DNA of 64,000 nt. Source: Malachius bipustulatus (lineage: Eukaryota; Arthropoda; Insecta; Coleoptera; Melyridae). The translations under genes and the position numbers were made by a program. This document shows positions 54,966 through 64,000 of the stretch, piece after piece (position 1 is the first letter of the stretch; each line of letters begins with the position of its first letter). Under the pieces are notes generated by a model. That model did no database searches. It saw nothing but the letters and a program-made list of their open reading frames with translations, and was not told where the DNA came from. The stretch spans positions 5,990,858 through 6,054,857 of the forward strand of contig OU342633.1 in assembly GCA_910589415.1 (NCBI GenBank), given 5' to 3'.

Positions 54966-57820
54966 ATGCATCAAAATCTGCAGTCAATTGGAACATCTAT
55001 AGATATTTTAGATTCTTTTCTTGAAGTAAATCCATGCAATGTTCTTCTAGTTTCAGAACATTGGAAATCCAAAGAGCAATTACCTGCCTACAATATTCAT
55101 GGCATGGATCTCCAAGCTAGCTTTTGCAGAGACGCAGGAAGTCATGGAGGGGTAGCTATATTTTCGGGAGAGAATACTGCAGTAAAAGACCTTGAAGTAA
55201 TTAATAATCTGAGTGAAGTGAATGCCTTTGAATGTGCCGCAGTGGAAATACTTAATGGGGTGATGAAAGGTGTAGTGATAGTAGCAATTTACAGAGTACC
55301 AGATGACACTAATCTTAATATTTTCTTTGAGAGGTTGCAAATACTCCTCTCATTATTCATAGATAGAAATGAAACTTTTTTAATAGGAGGTGATTTCAAC
55401 ATAGATTTTAAGAATGAGAGAGATTTAAAAACCCAAAAGTTTTTGTCACTCATGTCTTCATTTAATACCATACCACTAATACAAGAATACACAAGGATAA
55501 CAGATTCTTCCAAAAGTTGTATTGACAATTTTCTAACTAACCTACATAATATTAATTTTATACCTAAGGTAATCGAATTACATGTATCAGATCATAAGGC
55601 GCAACTGTTAATAATTAAAAATATAAAAGACAATTCCAATAAAATAAAAAAGGTTAGAATGTTTGATGAGGGCAGTGTGACGAACTATCTCGAAGATCTT
55701 AAGAACGTTGAGTGGCATCATGTTTTCAATACTAGAGAAAACGACGTCAATAACCAATGGAGTAAGTTTATGTTTTCATTTAATTCTCTATTTAATACTC
55801 ACTTTCCCTTAAAAGTTGTAAATAAACTTCAAAAGAGAGATAAATTCCTAAATAGTCCTAAAATTGTTAAATGCAAATCCCACCTAAGTACTTTGTCAGT
55901 AATGTTAAAATATAACAACAATTATAAGGCTTTGTATAATGTTTATAAAAGAAAACTATCTACTCTAATACAGGAAGCAAAACGAGAATATTTTGGCTCG
56001 AAAATATCTAACTCAGATAATATTGGTAAAACGATTTGGTCTATTATTGATCAGGTTAGTAATGGTGCAAGCAAATGCAGACAACCAGTTATAGACGTTG
56101 GTGATTGCCCTTTTACCATGTCAAATAAATTAAATCATTACTTTGCTGAAGCTGCTAACTTATTGCTACAGAATCGGCAGGGGACTTATCAGGTTGCTGA
56201 CCTTCCCGTATTTTTGCATGAGAAAACGTTGAAATTTGATGGGGTTTCTGAGGATGAGGTTGGTACTGTCGTCAGTACTTTGAAGAATGGGGGCAGTGCC
56301 GGTACCGATGAGATTCCATCACTCATCATAAAAAAATCTATAGAACATATTATTAAGCCACTTTGTTGGATTATGAACAATTCTCTCAAATATGGCATCT
56401 TCCCGGAATCGTTGAAATCTGCCCTAATTGTCCCTGTACATAAAAAAGGCAACACTAATGATATAGAGAATTTTAGGCCCATAAGTCTACTATCATCTTT
56501 CTCAAAAATTTTCGAAAAAGTGATATCGTCTAGATTGTTGAACTTTTTTGAAGAAAATAAACTCCTTAGTAAACACCAGCATGGATTCTTGAAAAATAGG
56601 AGCGTGGAAACTGCTCTATTTGAAAATTTAGGTGAAATTTTAATGGCTGCGGAAAGAAAAGAGTTAGCACTTGGTGTTTTCTTAGATCTTTCTAAGGCAT
56701 ATGATTGTATAAATCATACTTTGCTATTCAAAAAGTTAGAATGTTATGGTGTGGGTAATGTGGAGCTCCAGTGGATCAGATCTTTCCTGACTGGGAGGTG
56801 TCAGGCTGTCAAGCTAGATGCTGCAGGGAGCAGTGCTGTATCGGATAAGATATATAGCACTCGCGGTATTCCCCAGGGAAGTGTTATCGGTCCTCTGCTG
56901 TTCAACATCTACATCAACGATCTCTGTGAAATATTCAGTGAGGAGCAACATATTATAATAAAAAATTATGCAGAAGACACTTCCCTAATAATTAGGGCAC
57001 CAGATTGGAATCACTGCAGTCTGGGGTCAGGGCTGCGCTTGAGAGAGTGCAGGATTGGCTAAATGCAAATGATTTGGTTCTAAATGGAAGAAAGACCAAG
57101 TTGATTTTATTCACAACAAAAAATAACCCTAATATTGGTGGATGTGACGGAGTTAGTATCAATTCTGAATATGTTCAACTTGATACACACACAAAACTAT
57201 TAGGTATACACGTAGACAACTTACTTAGCTGGAATGTGCATGTACATGAATTGTCAAAGAAATTGAACAGTATTGTTTATAGCATGAGAGTGATGAAAAG
57301 GTATTGTAATTATCAGGTACTGAGAACTATTTATTTTGCTTATTTTATATCTAGAATGAAGTTTGGCATAATTTTTTGGGGTGGCGCAGCAAGCTCCAAT
57401 AAAATTTTTGTTATTCAAAAGCAGGCATTTAGAATCTTAAATGATTTGTCATACAGAGAATCATGTAGGGGTACATTCAAGACGAAGAAATATTTAACAT
57501 TTACGGGTTACTATATTTTCGAGTGCCTATTGTTTAATTTCAAATATAGAATTTATTTTTCATCTTTTCAAAATAACCATGACTATGGTACACGAAATTA
57601 TGGCAATTACAATTTTCCAATACATAGATTGAGTTTGTATGAAAAAGGGCCAAGTTACATAGGTATGAAAATGTTCAATCTACTTCCTATGTATATAAAA
57701 CAAATTGCAGACCTAAAAATGTATAAAAGAGAAGTTTTTAATCTATTGATAGACATCGAACCATATTGTCTGGAAGATTTTATTAGTCATAGAAGAAATA
57801 TTATGGGCGATAGTATCTAA
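54966..57820 (+). pseudogene. LINE ORF2: endonuclease and reverse transcriptase, frameshifted
   Basis: I place the start at ATG 54966 (MHQNLQSIGTSIDILDSFL), where conserved sequence begins. The endonuclease reads VSEHWKSKEQLPAY, AGSHGGVAIFSG, LIGGDFNIDF and ELHVSDHKAQL. The RT has STLKNGGSAGTDEIPSLIIK, NFRPISLLSSFSKIFEKVIS, KHQHGFLKNRSVETALF, FLDLSKAYDCINHTLLFKKL and RGIPQGSVIGPLLFNIYIND. The catalytic box reads NYAEDTSL at 56967-56990: the first Asp of the usual YADD is Glu. A one-base shift near 57000-57010 moves to a second frame that continues to TAA 57820 (LGIHVDNLLSWNVHVHEL, MKFGIIFWGG, NYNFPIHRLSLYEKGPSY). This copy should be inactive. Confidence 0.85.
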
Positions 57821-58324
57821 AATGTAGCTTTAAGTATAAAATTTGTTTTTTTTTGTTTTTCTTGTAATGAATTTACTTGATTATTATTGTTCGTGAAGCT
57901 AATTAGAGTGCTTCTCAAATAGAATGACTGACGTATTTCGACCCACTATTTTGTAATTGTGGCTGTTTGAAGTAAATAAATTATTATTATTATTATTATT
58001 ATTACATGCAAGATATCTGTGACCGTTCCTGAAATATCCTGAAAAAACTGAAAAATCAAGATTTCTTATTTTCGTCATAGGTAAATTCGCCAGTGCTCAG
58101 CCATCTAACTCATATTACCAGTTTTCTCACTAAAGTTTAAAAAAGTCGAGGTCCAATAATTATTATATTAAAAGAGCAATAAATAAACTTTTTTATTAAT
58201 AAATCAACTTAGCTCTATGTTTTTTCTTTTATTTGTGGTAGTTTCTGCAAGTGTGAAAGTACAAAAATACCTATGGTCAACCTACTGATTTTTAATGTCA
58301 GCCTAGTTTATTCCAATAGTCAGC

Positions 58325-59837
58325 CGCTCTTCATGCGTTCCTGTTTTCTCTTTTCTTTGTTTTCTTCTGTTTCTCTGTTTTTATCTATTTTTTCTTGCAA
58401 AATTTTACGGAATTCTTCAGAAGAAATTGCAGATGGCATAACATCTTTCTTTCGTTTTTCATTTTTCTTCAATGGAACTGGGAAAAACAGATGTCTCCTT
58501 AAATAATATGTGGTTGCTTTTGAAGAAGTCGAAATATTTTGAGAAAAAATATTAGTAACCGTTTTTTGATCATTATCTATTTTATTTAAGGTATTATCTT
58601 GTAAAATGTTTATTTTATTGGTATATGCTTTAACTGCATCTGGGACGTTTTTTTTCTCGACCTCTGGAATGTGCTCTTTATCTACTTTTTGAATCATTTC
58701 TCTATCTTCTTCTTGAATGTTTTCTTTCTCAATTTTTTTAATGTGCTCTCTATCTACTTCTTGAATTTTCTCCTGTTCTACTTCTGGAATGTGCTCTTCA
58801 TATATTTTTTAAATCTTTTCTCTATCTTCGTCTTGAATGCTTTTTTTATACGTTTCTTTACTGTGTCTTAATTTATCCGTCAGTTCATGGAAGAGCATAG
58901 AGAATAATTCGGTGATCATGACAGAAATTACTAAGTTCGAGTGACAGATGGGACTTGTGTCCATCGACAAAAAGTAGCACTGGTCTCTGAATATTATTAT
59001 CTTCCAGCCACTTATCTATTCCATTTGCTAAATATTCATAAAAAATCTCTGTCTTCATCCACATACTTTCTGATCGTCCTAGGAACCATGTCGATGGCAC
59101 ACTGTCTGCTATTGTTTTTTTAGGTCTGACGAAAGGAAAAACCACCATTGGTGGAAGGGTTTGTCCATCTGCCAAAAAAACTAACAGAACGTTTATGGTT
59201 TCCTTCTCGTTGCCTTTTTTCAATTCATATATATTTTTATAGCCTTTTGGTGCCAAAATTTTTCCATTGTTTGGGCATAAAGAAAATCTAGTCTCATCCC
59301 CGTTGAATATCCTAGATGGATTGTCTAGAACGTCTAACACTTCTTTTTTTTTCCAAAAAATGACCTTAGTTCCCTAAACCATTTTCTGATGAATTCTTCA
59401 GTTACTACATCCCTTGCCTTCGTGATGCTTCCTGCTTCTCGCAATGCCAGTCTTGGATGTCTTCTTAAAAAAGAACTGTACCATTTTTGGCCAGGTTTGT
59501 TATTTTTGAATGGTGTACTCCGGCCACTTTCTGAAATTATGGTTTTTACTGTGTTCAATAGGTCTGATTTCTTTTGTGGGAATCCACATTTTGCAAGCTT
59601 CATTAGCCAGCTTTCAAGTTTGTCTTCTTCATTTTTATTTAAAACAGTTGCTGGGCCCATTTTTCTGGGACCAATCTTGACTCTACCATAGATACGGTCT
59701 TGAAGAGTTCCTCTTGGAACACCAAACCTTCTACTTGCTTCTCTTATACTTAGGTTATCATCTCGAATTGCCTTCAGAGAATTTTTCAAAGCGTTCTCAG
59801 AATACTGATGAATTTCGCGGTTCTTATATTGTCCCAT
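58325..59837 (-). pseudogene. pogo/Tigger-type transposase with octapeptide-repeat tail
   Basis: From ATG 59837 the minus strand encodes a Psq-type helix-turn-helix (NALKNSLKAIRDDNLSI, ASRRFGVPRGTLQDRI), a CENP-B-type domain (DKLESWLMKLAKCGFPQKK, KWYSSFLRRHPRLALREA), then a frameshift in an A-run near 59345. The DDE domain follows (IFNGDETRFSLCPNNGKIL, PPMVVFPFVRPKK, LFVDGHKSHLSLELSNF), which supplies Asp 1 and Asp 2. It breaks off at YALP with a stop near 58886, and the third-Asp segment is missing. The remaining C-terminus (58885-58325) has eight acidic octapeptides of the form xIQEVDRE, then PSAISSEEFRKILQEK and a basic end. A family match is clear; the tail repeat is unusual. Confidence 0.82.
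58650..58841 (-). repeat. 24-bp tandem repeat encoding octapeptides
   Basis: Eight successive 24-bp units on the minus strand translate as SIQDEDRE, KI-stop-KIYEE, HIPEVEQE, KIQEVDRE, HIKKIEKE, NIQEEDRE, MIQKVDKE and HIPEVEKK. The units have diverged from each other, so the array is not recent. Confidence 0.8.
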
Positions 59838-61014
59838 GATCTATTAAAAACAAAAATGATAGGTAGGTAGGTAGGTATAAGTATCTATAAGGCGTTATTG
59901 TCGTAAATTTTACAAGGCGGCTTAGTTCTGGTCCTATGGCCAGCCTCTCAAACATCTTACAAGTTCTGAGTGGTCGACTACTGGTTTTACCAAGTCCAAG
60001 TTTTTTTCATACATGTACCTACATATTCACAACTAACTTAAAAGTGAGCTTTGATACAAGTATAAATTAGGTTGAATTTCGAGATTTATGCGAAAATGCT
60101 AGTTGTCAGCCACCTGACTGAAATAACGATTTGGTAAAATCTAGCTATCCAGTCCTCAGCCTCCCAAAAAATTAATTGATATAAAAATTAACTTCGATTG
60201 TTGGGGTTTTTTAAATAAGCACAGGATATATTCATAACTATAGTACTAATTTGCACTGAATTGTTCAAATAAATAGTTTTTAAACTACTATTTTATAAAT
60301 ACATAATAGTAAGCAAATATTTAACTTTTCTTACCTTTTCTCAGCCTCTAAAACATCAAACTGCACACTTCAAACTGTGTTCTCTTCACAATTTTTAGGT
60401 TAGATATAAGACCGTTTATACAGAAATGAGCGGGAAAAGTGGCTGACTACTAAGATATGCACAGTATATGTTGAAAAACAATAATGATATATAATTTTAA
60501 TATTATTATAATATATAATAATATTGATATAATAATTTATTATTATTCAATTTGTTTCACAGTATATGTTATTTTCAGTGATAGTTTTATTTTAAAGCTT
60601 TATGTATGCAAGTGGCTGACTACTAGACGTGGCTGGAATTAGGCGAACTTACCCTATCTTTTTTATTATTGGAAATTAATAAATAATTTTTTGTATGCTT
60701 ACATAAGCCGTTAAGAGCTACCCATCTGACGTTTTAAATATTTTCAAATTTTGAAAGCCGGCTAGATCCTAGAGTTTTCATAGTCAACTTTCATATTTCT
60801 TATGGACGCCATATCGTTTTTTATGTCGTTCAGTATGAAAAAAATAATAGAAACCAAAAACTAATAAACTTCAAAAAATAAATTTCAAGCAGTATGACTC
60901 CATGTTGACCTATTTCAGCGAAAAATTTTCTGTTTTTCTTTGAAAAAAAGTAAAAAAAAAATGAATTTTTTTTTCTGAAGTTTATTAATTTTTGGTTTCC
61001 ATTATTTTTTTATA

Positions 61015-61888
61015 CAGGTGTCCCAGCTTATTCGAAGCGGTCTCTGTAGGCCAAACGATGGATTTTTTCCAAAAAAAATTTGCACATTCAAGTACAGGAT
61101 CACAATGGCCATAATTTAAAATTATTTTGGGGTATACAGAGTGTCCCATATGACAATGGCATATCAAAGTTATGTTTTTTTTAATGGAATGCTCCTAGGT
61201 TATTGCATTTTTAGATTGTCTGAAAAGAGAAATAAAGATTGGCTTTTACAGTTGGTGTTTAAATTCAGAAGTTTTTGAGTTATAAATAAGTGAAAATCGT
61301 CATTTTTCAAGTTCAAGGCCCTGTACAACGAAAACGGTTCAAGATAGAGAAAAACGGCTTACATGTCCCTATTTTAACTTTTCATGTACTATCCTATGAT
61401 GTGGATGAAATGTTTATAAAGGGTGATGAAAAATTTGAAAAATTCTGAGATTTCTCCACGCGTCGCCAAAAAAAAAAATTAAAGAAAGTATAAATGTTTC
61501 TATACCATAGGATAGTACATGAAAAGTTAAAATGAGGACATGTGAGCCGTTTTTCTCTATCTTTAGCCGTTTTCGTTGTACGGACCTTGAACTTGAAAAA
61601 TGACGATTTTCACTTGTTTATAACTCAAAAACTTCTGAATTTAAACACCAACTGTAAAAGCCAATCTTTATTTCTCTTCTCAGACAATATTAAAATGCAA
61701 TAACATAGGAGCATTCCATTTAAAAAAACATAACTTTGATATGCCACTCTCATATGGGACACTCTGTATACTCCAAAATAATTTTAAATTATGGCGATTG
61801 TGATTCTGTACTTGCATTTTCAATTTTTTTTTGAAAAAGTCCATCATTTGGCCTACAGAGACCGCTTCGAATAAGCTGGGACACCCTG
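61015..61888. repeat. Palindromic element with CAGGTGTCCCAGCTTATTCG ends
   Basis: CAGGTGTCCCAGCTTATTCG is mirrored by CGAATAAGCTGGGACACCCTG, with TA at 61013-61014 and 61889-61890. The stem includes GAAGCGGTCTCTGTAGGCC. The shared module (CGGCTTACATGTCCCTATTT, GTTTATAACTCAAAA) is central. Inserted in the right part of the old host palindrome. Confidence 0.9.
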
Positions 61889-62370
61889 TATTTTATTTAT
61901 TCAACCAGATAAATTACATCCCATAGGTATTTAAATATAATTTATGCAATGCAATCCCGCAGAGAAAAATAATTATATCGATTATATCGATATAAAATTA
62001 TATCGAACGACATAAAAAAATAATATGGCGGCCATAAGAAAAACGAAAGTTGACTATGAAAACTCTGGGATCTAGTCGGCTTTGAAAATTTTTGAAACGT
62101 CAGACAGATGGGTAGCTCTTGGCGACTTATGTAAGCCTGCGAAAAATTATTTATTAATTTCCAATTATTATAAGAAAGATATGGCAAAAATATAAGATTT
62201 CTCGACTTTTCAGTTTTTCAGGATATTTCCGGAAATACTGGGGATATTTCAAATTTTTTTTCGCAAAATACTCATCTAAAAATTGAGCAACTTTTCTCTA
62301 ATTTAACCGAACTTGTATCTTCAATGGTTTATGATATCCCTATAGTGGCCCTTTAAATAGATCTAACCCT

Positions 62371-62833
62371 GTATATGTATATTTGTAAATAAGTACAGCA
62401 ATTATTGCTTTGGTCATAGTGATCAAAAACCCACCTCCCATCGGAAAGTAAAGTGTTATTTTATTTTGGTCGGTTGAGTGGCGGAGCAGCTGATCCAAAG
62501 ACCATCAGGAAGGGGATCAGGCAACAGAGTCTAATGGGTTTACTGCCATTTATGTAGGCCTGTTTCTGTGAGATGGGTTCGAGGTAAAAAATGATATCTG
62601 GATATTCAAGCCTCCACTTCCGAATGGCTATCTAACTGTGAGAAAAGATAATCTATCTCAATTTGGACATCCTGGGAGAGATATAAAGAGCAGAGGTTGG
62701 AAACAAAAAAGTGACTTATTGTTAAAAATAGAAAAAAATCTGATGTTAGATACAATAAACTTTTATTACTGAAGAACACTTTGTATTCTGTAGATGATTT
62801 ATTTTTGTATTAGTTTGAATGATTTAAATGTGT
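62371..62833. other. Unassigned sequence, possible LINE 3' region
   Basis: Of mixed composition (GTTGAGTGGCGGAGCAGCTG, GGGTTTACTGCCATTTATGT). It may be the 3' UTR of the LINE whose tail appears at 63720-63806 on the far side of the solo LTR. No coding frame supports this. The last four bases are the GTGT target duplication. Confidence 0.4.
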
Positions 62834-63717
62834 TGTAACGGGATTTTCCTGTGGGTAGAGGTGAGTTCCCAGGAATGGATATTTGCCCCTTTGTACCCGT
62901 GACAAGTCGATTAAATAGTTAGGGTTTATTTACAAACGAAATGTATTTACAATAAATCGATATAGTACTCTTATTCACACAACTGATACTAGGGTTGCTC
63001 CGTCCTCTGAGTGAGAGAAAGGGGGTGGCCCTCATTCTGGAGAGCGACCGGATTGACTGCAGATAACTGCGCTGAAGGCGGCCTCGTTTACCATTGGCCC
63101 TTCCGGTACTACTGCTGCTGGTGTCCTCGTCGCTTGCCATTCACCGTCAGTAATTCCGCCGCTGTCGTACGGTCTGCACTGTCACCGACCGTATGCAAGA
63201 TACGCGTCTCGGGACCGTCCGGGCGATGACCTTCGTCGGCAGGCGCTCTCTGAAACAAAAGCCGATCCCGATGTCTCACCGCGACCTCGGGACGGCTGTT
63301 ACTGGATCCGGGCCCTCAATACGGGCCGGGGAGGGAAAAGGGGGTGATCGGCACCTCAATACGGCGCCGTCTGGCTGTGTATAATGATCGACCGTCTGCC
63401 AGAGCTCAATGCACCCTGGCCACGGTTTCTGGTGCCGGATTTACAGCGTGGTCGACTCAATCCATCGACTTTGCTTGTCCGGCACTCACTGCATGCCCCG
63501 GCTGATCTCCAGGCTCAGTTCACCTAGGAGAGAGAGTTGCTTGCCAGTCAATACCTAGCAATACTCTGCCTGATTCTTCAGCTGGTGCTCTTTATATAGC
63601 CGGTGCTGGGGGAGATAACGTCTATCGTCGTCGCAAAAACTGCATCAATTAATAAATAAATGTTTCTAATCGTGAAGTAAATAATAATTCTCAACGAAAG
63701 CCTCGGATTTCGTTACA
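62834..63717 (+). mobile_element. Solo LTR, 884 bp, GC-rich
   Basis: The unit begins TGTAACGGG and ends TTTCGTTACA (TG...CA; the terminal 7 bp TGTAACG/CGTTACA are inverted). The 4-bp target duplication GTGT lies at 62830-62833 and 63718-63721. Only one LTR is present, so the internal region was lost by LTR-LTR recombination. It carries its own promoter-like TATA and polyadenylation-like signals in + orientation. Short open frames at 62919-63384 on both strands are treated as incidental. A 4-bp duplication and this length would fit a Ty3/Gypsy-type element, but the LTR alone cannot show the family. Confidence 0.85.
63591..63655 (+). promoter_or_regulatory. TATA box and polyadenylation-type signal of the solo LTR
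   Basis: GCTCTTTATATAGCCGG (TATA at about 63593) is followed after 50 bp by TTAATAAATAAATG. This order fits the U3/R boundary of an LTR read on the plus strand, the same orientation as RyR. Confidence 0.5.
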
Positions 63718-63719
63718 GT

Positions 63720-63806
63720 GTAGATGTGATTTTTTATACTTTGTATGACTTGACTAGGTTGTATAATTGCAAGCTGAATAAATCTATTCTATTCCATTCT
63801 ATTAGT
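63720..63806 (+). repeat. LINE 3' tail ending in ATTCT repeats
   Basis: TTGCAAGCTGAATAAATCTA followed by TTCTATTCCATTCTATTAG is a typical insect LINE tail. The solo LTR appears to be inserted just upstream in the same element. Confidence 0.55.
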
Positions 63807-63940
63807 TTTTACTATTTTCTCAAAACTAGTTTTTTGTAGATAATCTGTTTTAGTCTAAGCCCTCGAATTACACGAACAATGAACATAGGTTGAAGTCCTT
63901 CGAAAATGCACCTTATTCAATGAAACACTTTTTCTTATAG

Positions 63941-64000
63941 GTAAATGGAGAAAGCGTTGAAGAAAATGCGAACTTGGTGATACGACTGCTAATAAGGCGA
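63941..64000 (+). CDS. RyR: RyR exon 15, cut by the window edge
   Basis: After acceptor TTTCTTATAG the last 60 bases encode VNGESVEENANLVIRLLIRR in phase 0, joining FLRFCVW of the previous exon. VNGESVEENAN is near-invariant in RyR. The exon runs on beyond the window. Confidence 0.97.

Larger units (their letters stand above)
54272..58004 (+). mobile_element. LINE (CR1/Jockey-like), nearly complete
   Basis: ORF1 (54274-54903), ORF2 (about 54966-57820), a short 3' UTR and a (TTA)n tail at 57981-58003. It is the same family as 1-1545 and the 41340 fragment. It lies inside the arm of an old palindromic element. The 5' end is probably truncated, as ORF1 is short and the arm resumes immediately upstream. 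Lesions are limited: one frameshift and a changed catalytic residue. Confidence 0.88.
58081..60652 (-). mobile_element. pogo-like DNA transposon with TA duplication
   Basis: The ends are GGTAAATTCGCC at the left and, inverted, GGTAAGTTCGCC at the right (GGCGAACTTACC), with TA at 58079-58080 and 60653-60654. The sequence outside joins cleanly: CAAGATTTCTTATTTTCGTC and TCTTTTTTATTATTGGAAAT are adjacent in the mirrored arm at about 62145-62205. Sub-terminal CAGCC-containing motifs recur. One transposase gene, on the minus strand, is damaged. Confidence 0.85.
54190..62370. repeat. Old palindromic element split by three later insertions
   Basis: The outer arms are 54190-54271 (TTTAAAGGGCCACTA, TTCGGTTAAATTAGAGAAAA) and 62285-62370 (TTTTCTCTAATTTAACCGAA, TAGTGGCCCTTTAAA). 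Inner arm parts are 58005-58080 with 60653-61012 on the left and 61889-62230 on the right (CTAGAGTTTTCATAGTCAAC against GTTGACTATGAAAACTCTGG). Between them sit a LINE (54272-58004), a pogo-like element (58081-60652) and another palindrome (61015-61888). Confidence 0.7.
1655..64000 (+). other. RyR: Ryanodine receptor gene, internal part (15 exons)
   Basis: RyR is the homotetrameric calcium-release channel of the sarcoplasmic/endoplasmic reticulum. The fifteen exons found here are flanked by AG/GT and their phases match at all fourteen junctions (2, 0, 1, 2, 0, 0, 2, 2, 2, 1, 0, 2, 0, 0 nucleotides carried over). Together they encode about 1,044 residues of the large cytoplasmic assembly: SPRY3, junctional solenoid and RIH domain. 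The pore lies downstream, beyond this window; the known diamide-insecticide resistance sites are in that C-terminal part. Intron lengths in order are 462, 17159, 5235, 59, 1184, 16043, 2262, 4536, 64, 56, 66, 606, 885 and 10595 bp. Identification rests on recalled conservation with insect and vertebrate RyR. An additional phase-0 exon inside a long intron cannot be fully excluded. Confidence 0.96.

Noticed and set aside
62919..63384. Short frames in the GC-rich island, first taken as a host promoter and first exon
   Set aside because: The island is bounded by TG...CA ends and a GTGT duplication, which identifies a solo LTR.
1..64000. CRISPR arrays, operons, bacterial or phage features
   Set aside because: The window is intron-rich eukaryotic DNA; the direct repeats seen are microsatellites or transposon parts.

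Overview
This window is animal nuclear DNA, most probably from an insect. Its single host gene is the ryanodine receptor (RyR), read on the + strand and cut off at both window edges. Fifteen exons (1655-64000) join with matching splice phases into about 1,044 residues. They cover a basic, serine-rich loop, the third SPRY domain, the junctional solenoid and the RIH (RYDR_ITPR) domain, roughly the second fifth of a protein of about 5,100 residues. The protein is insect-like; the dense, AT-rich transposon load makes a beetle a reasonable guess, but the sequence alone does not prove the order.

Everything else lies in the introns, which are either tiny (56-66 bp) or swollen by transposons (17.2, 16.0 and 10.6 kb). 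Region by region: 1-1545 holds a decayed LINE. 2.5-7.3 kb holds palindromic elements and a Tc1/mariner-type element with about 730-bp terminal inverted repeats (TIRs) and a DD41D transposase. 8.46-17.21 kb is a young BEL/Pao LTR retrotransposon with a 5-bp target duplication (TSD); its 3' LTR carries a 2.25-kb TIR element with a small unknown gene. 18.2-24.7 kb has MITEs, Penelope-like fragments and a decayed pogo transposase. 27.3-28.8 kb is a Tc1/mariner-like relic. 29.5-33.7 kb is a LINE with a PHD-like ORF1, hit by a 252-bp MITE. 33.7-37.7 kb is a P-element/THAP9-like transposase relic, hit by a palindrome. 39-49.5 kb carries palindromes, some nested, and a piggyBac-like derivative. 54.2-62.4 kb is a nest: an old palindromic element split by a LINE, a pogo-like transposon and a further palindrome. 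62.8-63.7 kb is a GC-rich solo LTR.

The strongest unexplained theme is a set of hairpin elements that begin CAGG(G)T, sit between TA duplications and share one internal module while differing at their ends. The DD41D element has matching CCGGGTG/CCGAGTG ends and is a candidate source of their mobility. Several insertions are exact enough that the empty site can be read, which gives a relative order of events. Coordinates and splice phases were worked out by eye; family names rest on motif recognition, not on searches.
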